A stretch of 64,000 nt of DNA from Acidobacteriota bacterium (lineage in GTDB: Bacteria > Acidobacteriota > UBA890 > WLXD01), in contig WLXD01000002.1 in assembly GCA_012103255.1 (NCBI GenBank), forward strand, positions 978,473 to 1,042,472, in the 5' to 3' direction. Positions 54,327-62,461 of the stretch are shown here, one piece after another (position 1 is the first letter of the stretch; every line of letters begins with the position of its first letter). Made by a program: the position numbers and the translations under genes. Below the pieces are notes generated by a model. It was given only the letters and a program-made list of their open reading frames with translations. It was not told the origin of the DNA and made no database searches.

Positions 54327-54791
54327 ATGATGACCGACCCGTTCTACGTTGCGCGATCCAGCATTGCCAAGATCGAAGGCGTACATCGACGCGCTACGCT
54401 CGACACCGGCCATCAGGTCGACTTCGGCGTACACGGTGCCATCAAGGCGCATTTCAAACTCGACGATGCACCCGACCTCCCACTACCCGTCGACTACGTA
54501 GCCGCCGCCGTCGGCACATGAATGCTCGGCACTCTCAATGGCGCACTGGAAGTGCGTCAAGTAAAGCTCGCAGGCGACGCGATCGGCGCGCGAGTAGAAG
54601 GCATTAACGAGGTCGTCAACCGGATACCGGTTCTCACCGAATTGAAGGTGCACTACACGCTGACCATTCCGGAGGAATCGCGCGAGGTTGTCGATCGCGC
54701 GCTTGCATCGCACCAATCGAAGTGCCCGTCCGCTCAGAGCCTTGTGGGAGCGGTCGAAGTCAGCTGGACCGCAGACATCACCGAGGAGTAG
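54327..54791 (+). CDS. OsmC-family predicted selenoprotein (UGA at peroxidatic Cys position)
   Basis: Reading the in-frame TGA at 54519-54521 as selenocysteine (U) gives 154 residues. The first part ends PLPVDYVAAAVGT, then U, then MLGTLNGALEVRQVKLAGDA. The second part has NEVVNRIPVLTELKVHYTLT, the second conserved Cys in HQSKCPSAQSLVGAVEVSW. In OsmC hydroperoxide reductases the first conserved Cys sits in exactly this turn (GAC or AAC before the long helix), so U replaces the peroxidatic Cys and the resolving Cys is kept. GGAG precedes the ATGs at 54327/54330. A SECIS-like hairpin follows the TGA. Neighbours: kinase-like gene before, DUF2007 gene 2 nt after. Confidence 0.85.
54539..54559 (+). 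promoter_or_regulatory. Bacterial SECIS-like hairpin for OsmC UGA
   Basis: A 9-bp stem, TGGCGCACT pairing with AGTGCGTCA (one G-U pair), closes a GGA loop; opening the last pair gives UGGAA. The first loop G is 27 nt after the UGA, within the 16-37 nt window used for bacterial SECIS elements. Confidence 0.7.
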
Positions 54792-54793
54792 CC

Positions 54794-55153
54794 GTGATTT
54801 GCCCTACATGCCGTGCCGAGTACGTCGCAGGAGTCGAGACCTGCGCCGACTGCGACGTCTTGCTTGTCCACGAGTTGGTACCGGGCACGGCGGAGTCGGA
54901 CCAGGTCGACTGGGTGAAGTTAGTCGAGGTCACCGACCAGTTCGAAGCCGAACTGATCCACGGCTTCCTGGAAAGCGAGGGCGTTCCCTGCACGCTCGAG
55001 TCACTCGTCTTCAACGCCGAGCCGTTCACGTTCGGCCCGCTCTCCAAGGTCCGGATTCACGTGCCGGCTGAGTCAGTTGATCAGGCTCGCACGCTGTTGC
55101 GAGATCGAGAGGCGCCCGCAGCTGCCACCGAGCCTGTGATAGCCAGCGAGTGA
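54794..55153 (+). CDS. Zinc-ribbon plus DUF2007 (putative signal-transducing) protein
   Basis: A GTG 2 nt after the OsmC stop gives 119 residues. The N-terminal zinc ribbon is ICPTCRAEYVAGVETCADCD (two CxxC pairs). The second half, VEVTDQFEAELIHGFLESEG with VRIHVPAESVDQARTLL, is the small alpha/beta DUF2007 fold proposed to bind ligands. Tight spacing suggests co-translation with the OsmC selenoprotein. Function unknown. Confidence 0.75.
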   Translation: MICPTCRAEYVAGVETCADCDVLLVHELVPGTAESDQVDWVKLVEVTDQFEAELIHGFLESEGVPCTLESLVFNAEPFTFGPLSKVRIHVPAESVDQARTLLRDREAPAAATEPVIASE

Positions 55154-55165
55154 TCGACTAGCCCG

Positions 55166-55492
55166 TCAATCGTGGTCGGCCTCGATCGTCACGGCCGTAC
55201 CGAAGACGAGAATCTCGGCCGCGGACTGCATCACATACGAGGTCGAGAACCGGACTCCGACGATCGCGTTCGCGCCAAGTACCCGTGCCTCCTCGACCAT
55301 CCGATCGAGGGCCTGCTCGCGAGCCTCTGCCATCATCTTTGTGTAGTCGCTGATCTCGCCGCCCACCAATGCTCTCAGGCCGGCCGAAATGTCTCGGCCG
55401 AGATGTCGGGCGCGGATCGTATTTCCGCGCACGAGCCCGTGGCTCTCCGTAACACGATGCCCGGGCACCTGTTCGGTCGTGGAGACTTTCAT
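55166..55492 (-). CDS. YbjQ family protein (UPF0145)
   Basis: The 108-residue protein reads MKVSTTEQVPGHRVTESHGL, then VRGNTIRARHLGRDISAGLR, GEISDYTKMMAEAREQALDR and GANAIVGVRFSTSYV, the standard YbjQ order. The family forms pentamers and was proposed to bind heavy metals, but the role is unproven. Its ATG overlaps the anti-sigma gene stop by 4 nt. Confidence 0.88.
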   Translation of the reverse strand: MKVSTTEQVPGHRVTESHGLVRGNTIRARHLGRDISAGLRALVGGEISDYTKMMAEAREQALDRMVEEARVLGANAIVGVRFSTSYVMQSAAEILVFGTAVTIEADHD

Positions 55493-55968
55493 CGGATCAC
55501 CTCGTCGTAGCGTTCGGTCTTGCGTCGGTAGAGCCGCTCGCGCAAGAAGTTGATCGTCAGCAAGAGTAGTCCGCCGATGAAAGTTCCAACGCCGACGCGT
55601 AGGACCATCGGGACTTCTGAGTCGGTCAGGAACTCGGATCCGAGTTCCCACAATGTCCAACCGAGGATCAAGGTCAGGCCCACCCAGAGCAGTACCCACC
55701 CGACACTCCGGGTCAGACGGTCATAGATTCGCTCCCAGGCGTGCTCAGTGCTCACGCGGACCTCCTCGGTAGCCAGCGCATCGGCCGCGTGGCCAAGTCG
55801 CCGATAGGCCGCATGCTCGGCCCTGCATGACGGACAAACCGCCAGATGGTCCTCCACACGGCGAATGTCTTCGGGCGCTAGTTCCCCGTCAATGAAACCC
55901 ATCAGGAGGACAAGGGCCTCAGAGCACCCCGGTACGTGCGGAGCTCCGGCTGGCTCGTCTGGGGTCAT
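55489..55968 (-). CDS. Membrane anti-sigma factor (zinc-binding ZAS type)
   Basis: The 159-residue protein has the ZAS motif in VEDHLAVCPSCRAEHAAYRR (HxxxCxxC), then helices and two TM segments (VGWVLLWVGLTLILGWTLWE and VGTFIGGLLLLTINFL). Such proteins hold a cognate ECF sigma factor at the membrane until a signal releases it. It overlaps the sigma gene upstream and ybjQ downstream by 4 nt each, so the three are one operon. Confidence 0.88.
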   Translation of the reverse strand: MTPDEPAGAPHVPGCSEALVLLMGFIDGELAPEDIRRVEDHLAVCPSCRAEHAAYRRLGHAADALATEEVRVSTEHAWERIYDRLTRSVGWVLLWVGLTLILGWTLWELGSEFLTDSEVPMVLRVGVGTFIGGLLLLTINFLRERLYRRKTERYDEVIR

Positions 55969-56549
55969 TTTTCAGTCCTCCCGTCCGCGTTGATAAGCGC
56001 GGGATCTAGTTCGAGCACGCGTTCCTTCAATCGCTGTCGCGCTCGATAGAGTCGCGACATCAGGGTGCCCCGTGGGACATCAAAATGTCGCGACAGTTCG
56101 TCATAGGTGTAGCCCTCGACGTGCTTCAGCATCAGGAGTTCGCGATCTGCCGACGCCAGAGTTTGTATCGCGAGTCTGAGCACGTCACCGCCGCGACCCT
56201 CCGCTGAGCGATCCGGCGCCGTCCAGTGCCCTGGCCGTTCGGCCGCCGCCGCGACCCTCGCACGAGTTCTGTTGCGCGAACGGATGAAAACCTTCGCCCG
56301 ATTCACCAGGATGCCGCGAAGCCAGGGGTAGAAGGGTCGTCCGGGCTGGTGCGTATCGAGCGCCCCATAGGCAGCGACGAATGCCTCCTGGGCCACGTCT
56401 TCGGCGTCACGCCCGCCAACCAGGGCTCCCGCAACGCGAACCGCTTGCGCAAAGTACGCATCTACCAGATGGCGAAATGACCCGACCTGCCCACGACGAC
56501 ACTCGTCGAGGTAGCGCTGTTCAGTTGCCAGATCCATCACGGCAGCCAT
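55965..56549 (-). CDS. RNA polymerase ECF-type sigma factor
   Basis: The 194-residue protein starts at MAAVMDLATEQRYL behind GGGGAG. Region 2 includes VAGALVGGRDAEDVAQEAFV and YPWLRGILVNRAKVFI; region 4 is LASADRELLMLKHVEGYTYD plus SRLYRARQRLKERV. It is followed by its anti-sigma gene and ybjQ. ECF operons are normally autoregulated, so a promoter it recognises is expected in the roughly 300 bp upstream, shared with the divergent PilZ gene. Confidence 0.9.
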   Translation of the reverse strand: MAAVMDLATEQRYLDECRRGQVGSFRHLVDAYFAQAVRVAGALVGGRDAEDVAQEAFVAAYGALDTHQPGRPFYPWLRGILVNRAKVFIRSRNRTRARVAAAAERPGHWTAPDRSAEGRGGDVLRLAIQTLASADRELLMLKHVEGYTYDELSRHFDVPRGTLMSRLYRARQRLKERVLELDPALINADGRTEK

Positions 56550-56850
56550 CTTAATGCTCCCCTCCCTGGGGCTTTGCATTCGGAACCTCCCGCTGGGAAG
56601 CCCTGTGAACACGTTGTGCCGCCGCCTGCGGGAATCTTGCGGCAAAACACGCGCTGGCGACGGTTTTAGGGAGTTCCAAAGAAAGAGTGGACAGGAGGTG
56701 CCTGGGCCCGTCTCGAGGACGAAATCGCGGCACCGATTTGGCACTTCTTGCATATCAACAGCCAGTTCTAGCGATCTCTACGTTGAATTAGTCAGTTCTG
56801 ATCACTATGCTCCTCTCGTTGCTCGCTTCCCCGGCAAACGCCTCTCACAC
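56550..56850. other. Divergent intergenic region (ECF sigma / PilZ)
   Basis: About 300 bp. The left half is GC-rich; the right half contains the PilZ promoter with the TAGTCA-type repeats (listed separately). I could not identify an ECF-type promoter (AAC / CGT) for the sigma operon with confidence. Confidence 0.5.
56784..56812 (+). promoter_or_regulatory. PilZ gene promoter with TAGTCA-type repeat
   Basis: TTGAAT (56784-56789) and TATGCT (56807-56812) are 17 bp apart. Overlapping them, 56788-56812 is a two-unit version of the repeat-promoter at 41403-41437, with ATTAGTCA, TTCT and TCACTAT shared. Confidence 0.6.
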
Positions 56851-57219
56851 ATGCTGAATCGGATTCTTGGTGGTATTGACCGACGACGCTTCCCGCGGGA
56901 GGAAGCGGCCCTGGCCGTGGAGTTCGAGATCGAGGTCTACGGCTTCGAGAGCAATTCCCGACCGTTCTTCGCCAGCGGCAAGACCATCAACATCAGCCGC
57001 AGCGGCGTGCTCGCGCAGCTCGACGTACCGGCCACCCGCGGTTCCGTCTGCAAGCTGTTCTTCCGCCATGCTGGCGACCAGCTGCGACCGCAGCACGTCG
57101 CGGGCCGTGTAGTACGTTTGCGCGAATGCGGCAACGAGTTCCTCGTCGCGGTCGAGTTCGACGCCCCCCTTGCGGTACTCGAGATCACCGCACCGGAAGT
57201 CGCCACGACAACCGCCTGA
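56851..57219 (+). CDS. PilZ domain protein
   Basis: The 122-residue protein has the opening basic motif GIDRRRFPREEAALAVEFEI, in which RxxxR binds cyclic di-GMP, then a beta barrel with TINISRSGVLAQLDVPATRG (the D/NxSxxG motif present as NISRSG). PilZ domains read c-di-GMP to control motility or envelope functions. It is divergent from the ECF operon, with a shared promoter motif with the small protein C gene. Confidence 0.82.
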   Translation: MLNRILGGIDRRRFPREEAALAVEFEIEVYGFESNSRPFFASGKTINISRSGVLAQLDVPATRGSVCKLFFRHAGDQLRPQHVAGRVVRLRECGNEFLVAVEFDAPLAVLEITAPEVATTTA

Positions 57220-57278
57220 GATCGACCGAACGCGCCCTGCTAGACTCGCGCCTTCATCTCCACGAAGTAGGCGCCTGC

Positions 57279-58778
57279 ATGTCTCGCAACGAACTCCCGA
57301 ACGATCTGCTCGATCTCGACAGTGACGAGTTCCGGCGTCGCGGACGCGATGTGATGGAGTGGATCACGAACTACCTTGAGTCGACTCGCGACTATCCCGT
57401 CCTGTCGCGTTCCCAACCGGGCGATCTGAGCGAGGCGCTGCCACCCAGTGGCCCGGAAACTCCGGTGGCCTGGGAAGAACTTCTCCGCGACCTGGACGAG
57501 AAGATCATCCCGGCGATGACGCACTGGAATCACCCGCGGTTCTTCGCCTACTTCGCCAACACCGGCTCGGCGGCGGGAATTCTCGGGGCAGCCCTTGCGA
57601 CTGCGCTCAACTCGAACGGAATGCTGTGGCGCACGTCTCCGGCCGCTACAGAGCTCGAAACACGCGTCACACGATGGCTAGCGGAATGGCTCGGCCTCGG
57701 CGACATGCCGTTCGGCATCATCAACGACACGGCGTCGACGTCGTCGCTCGTCGCGCTGGCGGCTGCGCGCGAGGCCGTGCCTGCGTACGACCGGCAGCAA
57801 GGGATGCGCTCCGTCGGCGTTCTCCGGATCTACGCATCGGAGCAGGCGCACAGCTCCGTCGACAAGGCTGCGGCGATCCTGGGCATGGGGCTCGACGCTG
57901 TGAGGCGAATCGACACCCGAGCCGACTTCAGTCTCGACCCCGCAGCTCTACAGAAGGCAATTGACGAGGACCGTGCGGCCGGCGTCACGCCCGTGTGCAT
58001 CGTCGCGACCACCGGAACGACCTCCACGACGAGCATCGATCCGGTGGCCGAGATCGCCGAGATCGCGCAACGTGAATCCGTCTGGCTACACGTTGACGCA
58101 GCCTACGGTGGCGCCGCCGCTATCGTGCCGCGGCTACGCGAACGGTTTCGCGGCTGGGAAACGGCCGACTCGGTTGTTGTGAACCCGCACAAGTGGCTAT
58201 TCACGCCCATGTGTTGCAGCGTTCTCTACAGCAACCGACCCGCGATGCTGCAAGAAGCATTCAGTCTAGTTCCCGAGTATCTCCGCAGCGATGTCGGCGA
58301 TGACCGGGGAGGCCTCGACGCGCCCGTCGATTACATGAACTACGGCGTCCAGCTTGGACGCCCGTTCCGCGCGCTGACGTTGTGGATGGTCCTGAGTTCA
58401 TACGGTCGGCAGGTCATGTCGACGCTGGTCGACAACCATGTTTGCTGGGTCGAAGAACTTGCGGCCCTGATCGACGCGGATCCGGACTTCGAGCGACTCG
58501 CCCCAACTCCGCTATCCACCGTGTGCTTTCGCTACCACCCGGGCGTCGGACCAACGGAAGACGGAAGTTCGCTCTCCGAGGTCGACGGCGACCCGTGGGC
58601 AGATCTCAACGAGCAGCTGATGGGGGCGGTGAACGCTGAGGGAACAACGTTCCTCTCGCACACTCGACTTCGCGGTCGGCTCTCGTTACGGCTCGCCGTG
58701 GGCAATCTACGCACGACACGGGAAGATCTTCACACGGCATGGGAGCAGGTCCGCGGAGCGGCGGTCCGCGTCAGCTAG
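57279..58778 (+). CDS. Group II PLP-dependent decarboxylase (aromatic-L-amino-acid decarboxylase-like)
   Basis: The 499-residue protein begins MSRNELPNDLLDLDSDEF. Family motifs: WNHPRFFAYFANTGSAAGIL at the active-site entry, GIINDTASTSSLVALAAAR, PLP Asp in WLHVDAAYGGAAA, and the Schiff-base Lys in SVVVNPHKWLFTPMCCSVLY. It removes the carboxyl group of aromatic or related amino acids; substrate not assigned. It is followed by the convergent small membrane protein gene, overlapping by 8 nt. Confidence 0.9.
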   Translation: MSRNELPNDLLDLDSDEFRRRGRDVMEWITNYLESTRDYPVLSRSQPGDLSEALPPSGPETPVAWEELLRDLDEKIIPAMTHWNHPRFFAYFANTGSAAGILGAALATALNSNGMLWRTSPAATELETRVTRWLAEWLGLGDMPFGIINDTASTSSLVALAAAREAVPAYDRQQGMRSVGVLRIYASEQAHSSVDKAAAILGMGLDAVRRIDTRADFSLDPAALQKAIDEDRAAGVTPVCIVATTGTTSTTSIDPVAEIAEIAQRESVWLHVDAAYGGAAAIVPRLRERFRGWETADSVVVNPHKWLFTPMCCSVLYSNRPAMLQEAFSLVPEYLRSDVGDDRGGLDAPVDYMNYGVQLGRPFRALTLWMVLSSYGRQVMSTLVDNHVCWVEELAALIDADPDFERLAPTPLSTVCFRYHPGVGPTEDGSSLSEVDGDPWADLNEQLMGAVNAEGTTFLSHTRLRGRLSLRLAVGNLRTTREDLHTAWEQVRGAAVRVS

Positions 58779-58962
58779 CGTCGTCGCTTTCCTTTTCCGC
58801 GCGCTCTTCCTGGGCCATCTTGCGCACTTCCTGGAGCAGTTCCTGAACTTCGCGCGCCTGCCCCTGGAACATCCGCTTCTGCAGCACGACGAAGAGGATC
58901 GTCAGACCGAACAGAAGTCCGGCCAGCAGCAGAAACAGCAGCGCGAGAGGATTGCCGTCCAC
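58771..58962 (-). CDS. Small membrane protein with coiled-coil tail
   Basis: The 63-residue protein has one TM helix (LALLFLLLAGLLFGLTILFV) followed by a charged helix (QAREVQELLQEVRKMAQEER), the look of a short membrane-anchored coiled coil. It begins 2 nt after the rocD stop, so it is probably in that operon. I do not recognise the family. Confidence 0.6.
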   Translation of the reverse strand: MDGNPLALLFLLLAGLLFGLTILFVVLQKRMFQGQAREVQELLQEVRKMAQEERAEKESDDAS

Positions 58963-58964
58963 GG

Positions 58965-60209
58965 CTAGCCCAGCTCGACGCCCTCGCCCCGTAGCACGGC
59001 GGCGATGTCCGGCAACACGCCCTCGAGAATCTCGCGAGTGATCACGAGCGGCGGCGCAAATCGGATCACCTGCTCGTGCGTCTCCTTGGCTAGAATGCCG
59101 CAGCGCTTCAGCGCCTTGCAGAACGGTCGCGCGGGTCCCGAGGACTCCTTGATCACGACCCCGACCATCAGTCCGCGGCCGCGTACGAGTTCCACATGCG
59201 GTGAATCGATCGCCCGCAGCTGTTCGACGAACCAGTCTCCGAGCTCGCGGGCCTGATCGACAAGACCTTCGTCGATGAGCACGCTCAGAGCCTCGGCGCC
59301 GACGGCCGCGGCCAGAGGATTGCCGCCGAAGGTCGAGCCATGATCGCCGGGATGGAAGACATCCATGATTGCCGAATCCGCGAGTACCGCCGACACGGGA
59401 TACACCCCGCCGCCGAGCGCCTTGCCCAGAATCAGTACATCAGGCCGCACGTCTTCCCAGTCGCAGGCTAGCAATTTGCCGGTGCGCCCGAGACCGGTCT
59501 GAACCTCATCGCCGATGAACAGAGCATTCGACTCGCGGCAAGCTTCCGCAACGGCGGCCAGGAAGCCATTTGGCGGCAGCACCACGCCACCCTCGCCCTG
59601 AATCGGTTCGACCAGCACCGCCACGGTGTTTGGCGTCATGGCGGCTCGCACGGCATCGGCGTCGCCGTAGGGAACCACCTTGAATCCCGGCGTGAAGGGC
59701 CCGAAGCCATCCCGAGCCTGCTCGTCAGTCGAGAAGCTCACGATTGTCGTCGTGCGGCCGTGGAAGTTGCCATCCATCACGATGATCTCGGCCGCATCAG
59801 GCGCTACACCCTTCACCTTGTAGCCCCACTTGCGCGCGGTCTTCAGGGCCGTCTCGACGCCCTCGGCGCCGGTATTCATCGGCAGTGCGCGTTCGTAGCC
59901 AAGTGTGTTGCAGAGCTGTTCCAGGAAAACGCCCATCCGGTCGTTGTGGAAGGCGCGCGAGGTCAGCGTGAGACGCTTCGCCTGGTCCGTCAGAGCACCC
60001 ACGATGCGTGGGTGGCAGTGCCCCTGATTCACGGCCGAGTACGCCGCCAGGCAATCCAGGTAGCGGTTGCCGTCCACGTCCCAGACATAGCAACCCTCAC
60101 CGCGGGTCACGACCACATCGAGAGGATGGTAGTTGTGCGCGCTCCAGCGGTCAGCCTGGGCGATGAACTCATCGGTGCGTGACGCGGTCGCGTTGCTCTG
60201 CTCGGACAT
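58965..60209 (-). CDS. rocD: Ornithine aminotransferase (ornithine--oxo-acid transaminase)
   Basis: The 414-residue class III aminotransferase has GEGCYVWDVDGNRYLDCLAA, LPMNTGAEGVETALKTARKW, FHGRTTTIVSFSTDEQARDG, PLP Asp in LFIGDEVQTGLGRTGKLLA and the Schiff-base Lys in ILGKALGGGVYPVSAVLAD. The wording is closest to ornithine aminotransferase, which makes glutamate semialdehyde from ornithine; acetylornithine aminotransferase is less likely. ATG with GAGGCG upstream. Confidence 0.88.
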   Translation of the reverse strand: MSEQSNATASRTDEFIAQADRWSAHNYHPLDVVVTRGEGCYVWDVDGNRYLDCLAAYSAVNQGHCHPRIVGALTDQAKRLTLTSRAFHNDRMGVFLEQLCNTLGYERALPMNTGAEGVETALKTARKWGYKVKGVAPDAAEIIVMDGNFHGRTTTIVSFSTDEQARDGFGPFTPGFKVVPYGDADAVRAAMTPNTVAVLVEPIQGEGGVVLPPNGFLAAVAEACRESNALFIGDEVQTGLGRTGKLLACDWEDVRPDVLILGKALGGGVYPVSAVLADSAIMDVFHPGDHGSTFGGNPLAAAVGAEALSVLIDEGLVDQARELGDWFVEQLRAIDSPHVELVRGRGLMVGVVIKESSGPARPFCKALKRCGILAKETHEQVIRFAPPLVITREILEGVLPDIAAVLRGEGVELG

Positions 60210-60300
60210 CGGGTTCGCCTCGGACGGTGTAACGATCGACCAGGGGCCGGACCAGATCTCCGGCCGCCCAGTTTTCCTGCGACTGCATCGCGGACACGCT

Positions 60301-60306
60301 ATTATA
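60301..60306 (-). promoter_or_regulatory. Candidate -10 box for rocD
   Basis: TATAAT read on the minus strand lies about 92 nt upstream of the rocD ATG. No convincing -35 hexamer is seen at 16-18 bp. Confidence 0.4.
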
Positions 60307-60436
60307 GAAGTTCTCCAACATCGGATTTTCGGGCATGCCCGCGCGCGAGCCACGGCTCGGCACTCGGACGCGCAGGTGGCTTACCCCCTGGTACTACAAG
60401 GCAGAGAAAACGTCTGCTCTCGCAGGAGACCGCAAC

Positions 60437-60925
60437 GTGAGTGACCGTACGCGCAAAGCTCTGATGATCGCCCTGCTACTTCTGGTGCCGTTCGCGGCCG
60501 CCTGCGGCGCTGCCGAGGAGCCCGCTCCTGAGGCGCCCGCAGAAGAGCCGGCACCGGCAGAAGAAGCGGCACCGGTCGTCGACGAGCCCGTTGAAGAGGA
60601 ACCCGAGGCTCCTGCCGAGCCTCAGATCGTCGGCAACATTCTGCTGTCGGGTGAGAGCTTCGACTGGGGTGAGGTGACCGACGACACTCAGGCGTACACG
60701 TGGACCGTTCGCGTGCAGAACGACACGACGTCCAACCTGCGCATCACGGTCTTCTTCGACTTCCTCGACGGCGCCGAAGATCAGATCAAGCGAGAAACCG
60801 CCACGATCACGCTCGCTCCGGCCTCCGGTCGCACCATCACCGAGAGCGGCACGATGACCTACGACGAGGCGCTCACAGTCGAGTACTCGGTCGCCGACTA
60901 CGACTTCGAACTAGCGGACAGCTAG
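60437..60925 (+). CDS. Small lipoprotein with acidic low-complexity linker
   Basis: A GTG with AGGAG upstream gives 162 residues. A lipoprotein signal (ALLLLVPFAAACGA) is followed by an Ala/Glu/Pro linker of about 45 residues (residues 25-70) and a compact beta domain (residues 75-160) with NILLSGESFDWGEVTDDTQA, TWTVRVQNDTTSNLRITVFF and TITLAPASGRTITESGTMTY. It resembles FxLYD-type beta sandwiches. The linker probably spans from the membrane. Function unknown. Confidence 0.7.
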   Translation: MSDRTRKALMIALLLLVPFAAACGAAEEPAPEAPAEEPAPAEEAAPVVDEPVEEEPEAPAEPQIVGNILLSGESFDWGEVTDDTQAYTWTVRVQNDTTSNLRITVFFDFLDGAEDQIKRETATITLAPASGRTITESGTMTYDEALTVEYSVADYDFELADS

Positions 60926-60980
60926 ACGGGACCCTGCTCGTCCTCGTGACGGCCCGGACTTCTAACGCCGGCTCGGAGCG

Positions 60981-62138
60981 CTACGCGTTAGCGCCTTCGA
61001 CGCCGGCGTTTTCCGTGGGCGCTGTGCGGGCTTCTTGAAGCAGTTCCGCGAGCGCGTTGAGCAGCAGCTCGGTTTCTTCCTCGTTGATCCCGCGCCCCAT
61101 GTGACCGACCCGGAAGAGCTTCCCCGCCAGGTCAGCGAGGCCACCAGATACATAGATCTGATAACGCTCGCGAAGCGCCACCAACATGTCCTCCGCGGAC
61201 AGATCAGGATGCGGCAGCACCGAGGTGGTGATCGGCGACGCATGCTCGTCGTCGACAAACATCTCGAATCCGAGGTTGCGAAGGCCCTCGCGGATACGGG
61301 TGGCCGCGTCGCGGGTGCGTACGATCCTCTCGTCTAGCCCCTCTGCGAGAATGAGACGCAGAGTCGTGGTCAACCCTGCGAGGATGCCGCTGGGCACCGT
61401 TGTCGGGTACGGGTGCCATGCGGCCCACTCGCGGTCGTAGCGTCGCCACACGCGTAGATCCAGGTACCAGCCTCGCGTATCCGGATTGGCATCGATTGCC
61501 GCCCACGCTCGCTCGGAAACCGTGATGGCCGCCAGGCCCGGCTGAGCTGCGAGCCCCTTGTTGCCAACGGCTGCGCAAAGATCAATGCCCCAGTCGTCGA
61601 CCAGCAGTTCGGTGCCAGCCAGCGAAGACACCGCGTCGAGGATCGTTATCGCACCCACCGCGTGCGCGGCGCGACTGATCGGCTCCACCGGATTCAACAC
61701 CCCGGTCGAGGTCTCGTGATGGACCCAGGAGACCGCTGCGTAGTCGCCACCGGCGAGCCGCTCCGCAACCACGTCTGGGTCGATCGGCTGGCCGAGTTCG
61801 AACTCGATTTCATCAACCTCGCAACGGTGAGCGCGCAGCATTTCTGCCGTCCGTAGCCCGAACCAGCCGTTGCGCGGCACCAGTACCCGCGCACCATCCC
61901 GCAACGCGCTTGCCATGGCGGCATCGAGAGCTGCCGTGCCGGGGCCGACGATCAGAAAAAGGTCACCCTCCGTCCGAAGGGCCTGCTTGAACAGAGCGCG
62001 GCACTCGTTGTACTTGGCGACGAACTCAGGGCCGTAGTGCGGCTCGATCGGCTCTGAGAGAGCCGCCAGCACCTCGGGTTCGGCGCCCGCTGGCCCCGCG
62101 ATGAAGAGATGTTTCTCTAGTCGCTCGGACAAAGGCAC
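60981..62138 (-). CDS. Class V aminotransferase (alanine/serine-glyoxylate aminotransferase family)
   Basis: The 385-residue protein has IVGPGTAALDAAMASALRDG, WVHHETSTGVLNPVEPISRA, ITILDAVSSLAGTELLVDDW and VGNKGLAAQPGLAAITVSER with the Schiff-base Lys in GNKGL. This matches the alanine-glyoxylate / serine-glyoxylate group rather than the two kynureninase-like class V genes elsewhere in the window. Possible roles are glyoxylate or phosphonate metabolism. Confidence 0.88.
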   Translation of the reverse strand: MPLSERLEKHLFIAGPAGAEPEVLAALSEPIEPHYGPEFVAKYNECRALFKQALRTEGDLFLIVGPGTAALDAAMASALRDGARVLVPRNGWFGLRTAEMLRAHRCEVDEIEFELGQPIDPDVVAERLAGGDYAAVSWVHHETSTGVLNPVEPISRAAHAVGAITILDAVSSLAGTELLVDDWGIDLCAAVGNKGLAAQPGLAAITVSERAWAAIDANPDTRGWYLDLRVWRRYDREWAAWHPYPTTVPSGILAGLTTTLRLILAEGLDERIVRTRDAATRIREGLRNLGFEMFVDDEHASPITTSVLPHPDLSAEDMLVALRERYQIYVSGGLADLAGKLFRVGHMGRGINEEETELLLNALAELLQEARTAPTENAGVEGANA

Positions 62139-62461
62139 CTACCTGCGGGGATGAGCCTGCGTCGAGAAGCGTCGGCCCTGCGAAACGGGCAGCGACCCGT
62201 ATGCATCCTCGAAACGCGTGGGCCCTCAATATACCAGGCACTGCCTGGTGGGTCTGACGCAGCCGCCTCAGTGTCCGATAATGGGACGGCCGGCCCAATA
62301 GCGGGCACAGAGGCCACCTTGCGCGCGGCAAGTTGGGAATGCCAAACTGCTCGTATCACGAGACTTACACTGGTTCGGCTGGATGGCACGAACCTTGCGT
62401 AAAGCAAGGGTGAATTAGCCCCGTCCATCGCTGATACCCCCAAGTACAGAGTAATGGCCCG
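62139..62461. other. Divergent intergenic region (class V aminotransferase / HlyD)
   Basis: A 323-bp region. It holds a 17-bp palindrome, ACCAGGC-ACT-GCCTGGT (62233-62249); an imperfect inverted repeat, AGTTGGG-AATG-CCAAACT (62331-62348), possibly an activator site; and a sigma-54 promoter (listed separately). No ORF of note. Confidence 0.55.
62384..62398 (+). promoter_or_regulatory. Sigma-54 promoter
   Basis: TGGCACG-AACC-TTGC has the -24 GG and -12 GC of the sigma-54 (RpoN) consensus, 10 bp apart. The start would be near 62410, about 50 nt before the HlyD gene. The inverted repeat at 62331-62348 lies about 62-79 bp upstream of that start, a possible enhancer-binding site. Confidence 0.75.

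Noticed and set aside
60169..60363. Small minus-strand frame upstream of rocD (MLENFYNSVSAMQSQ)
   Set aside because: It overlaps the rocD start and contains the candidate -10 box, with no recognisable similarity.
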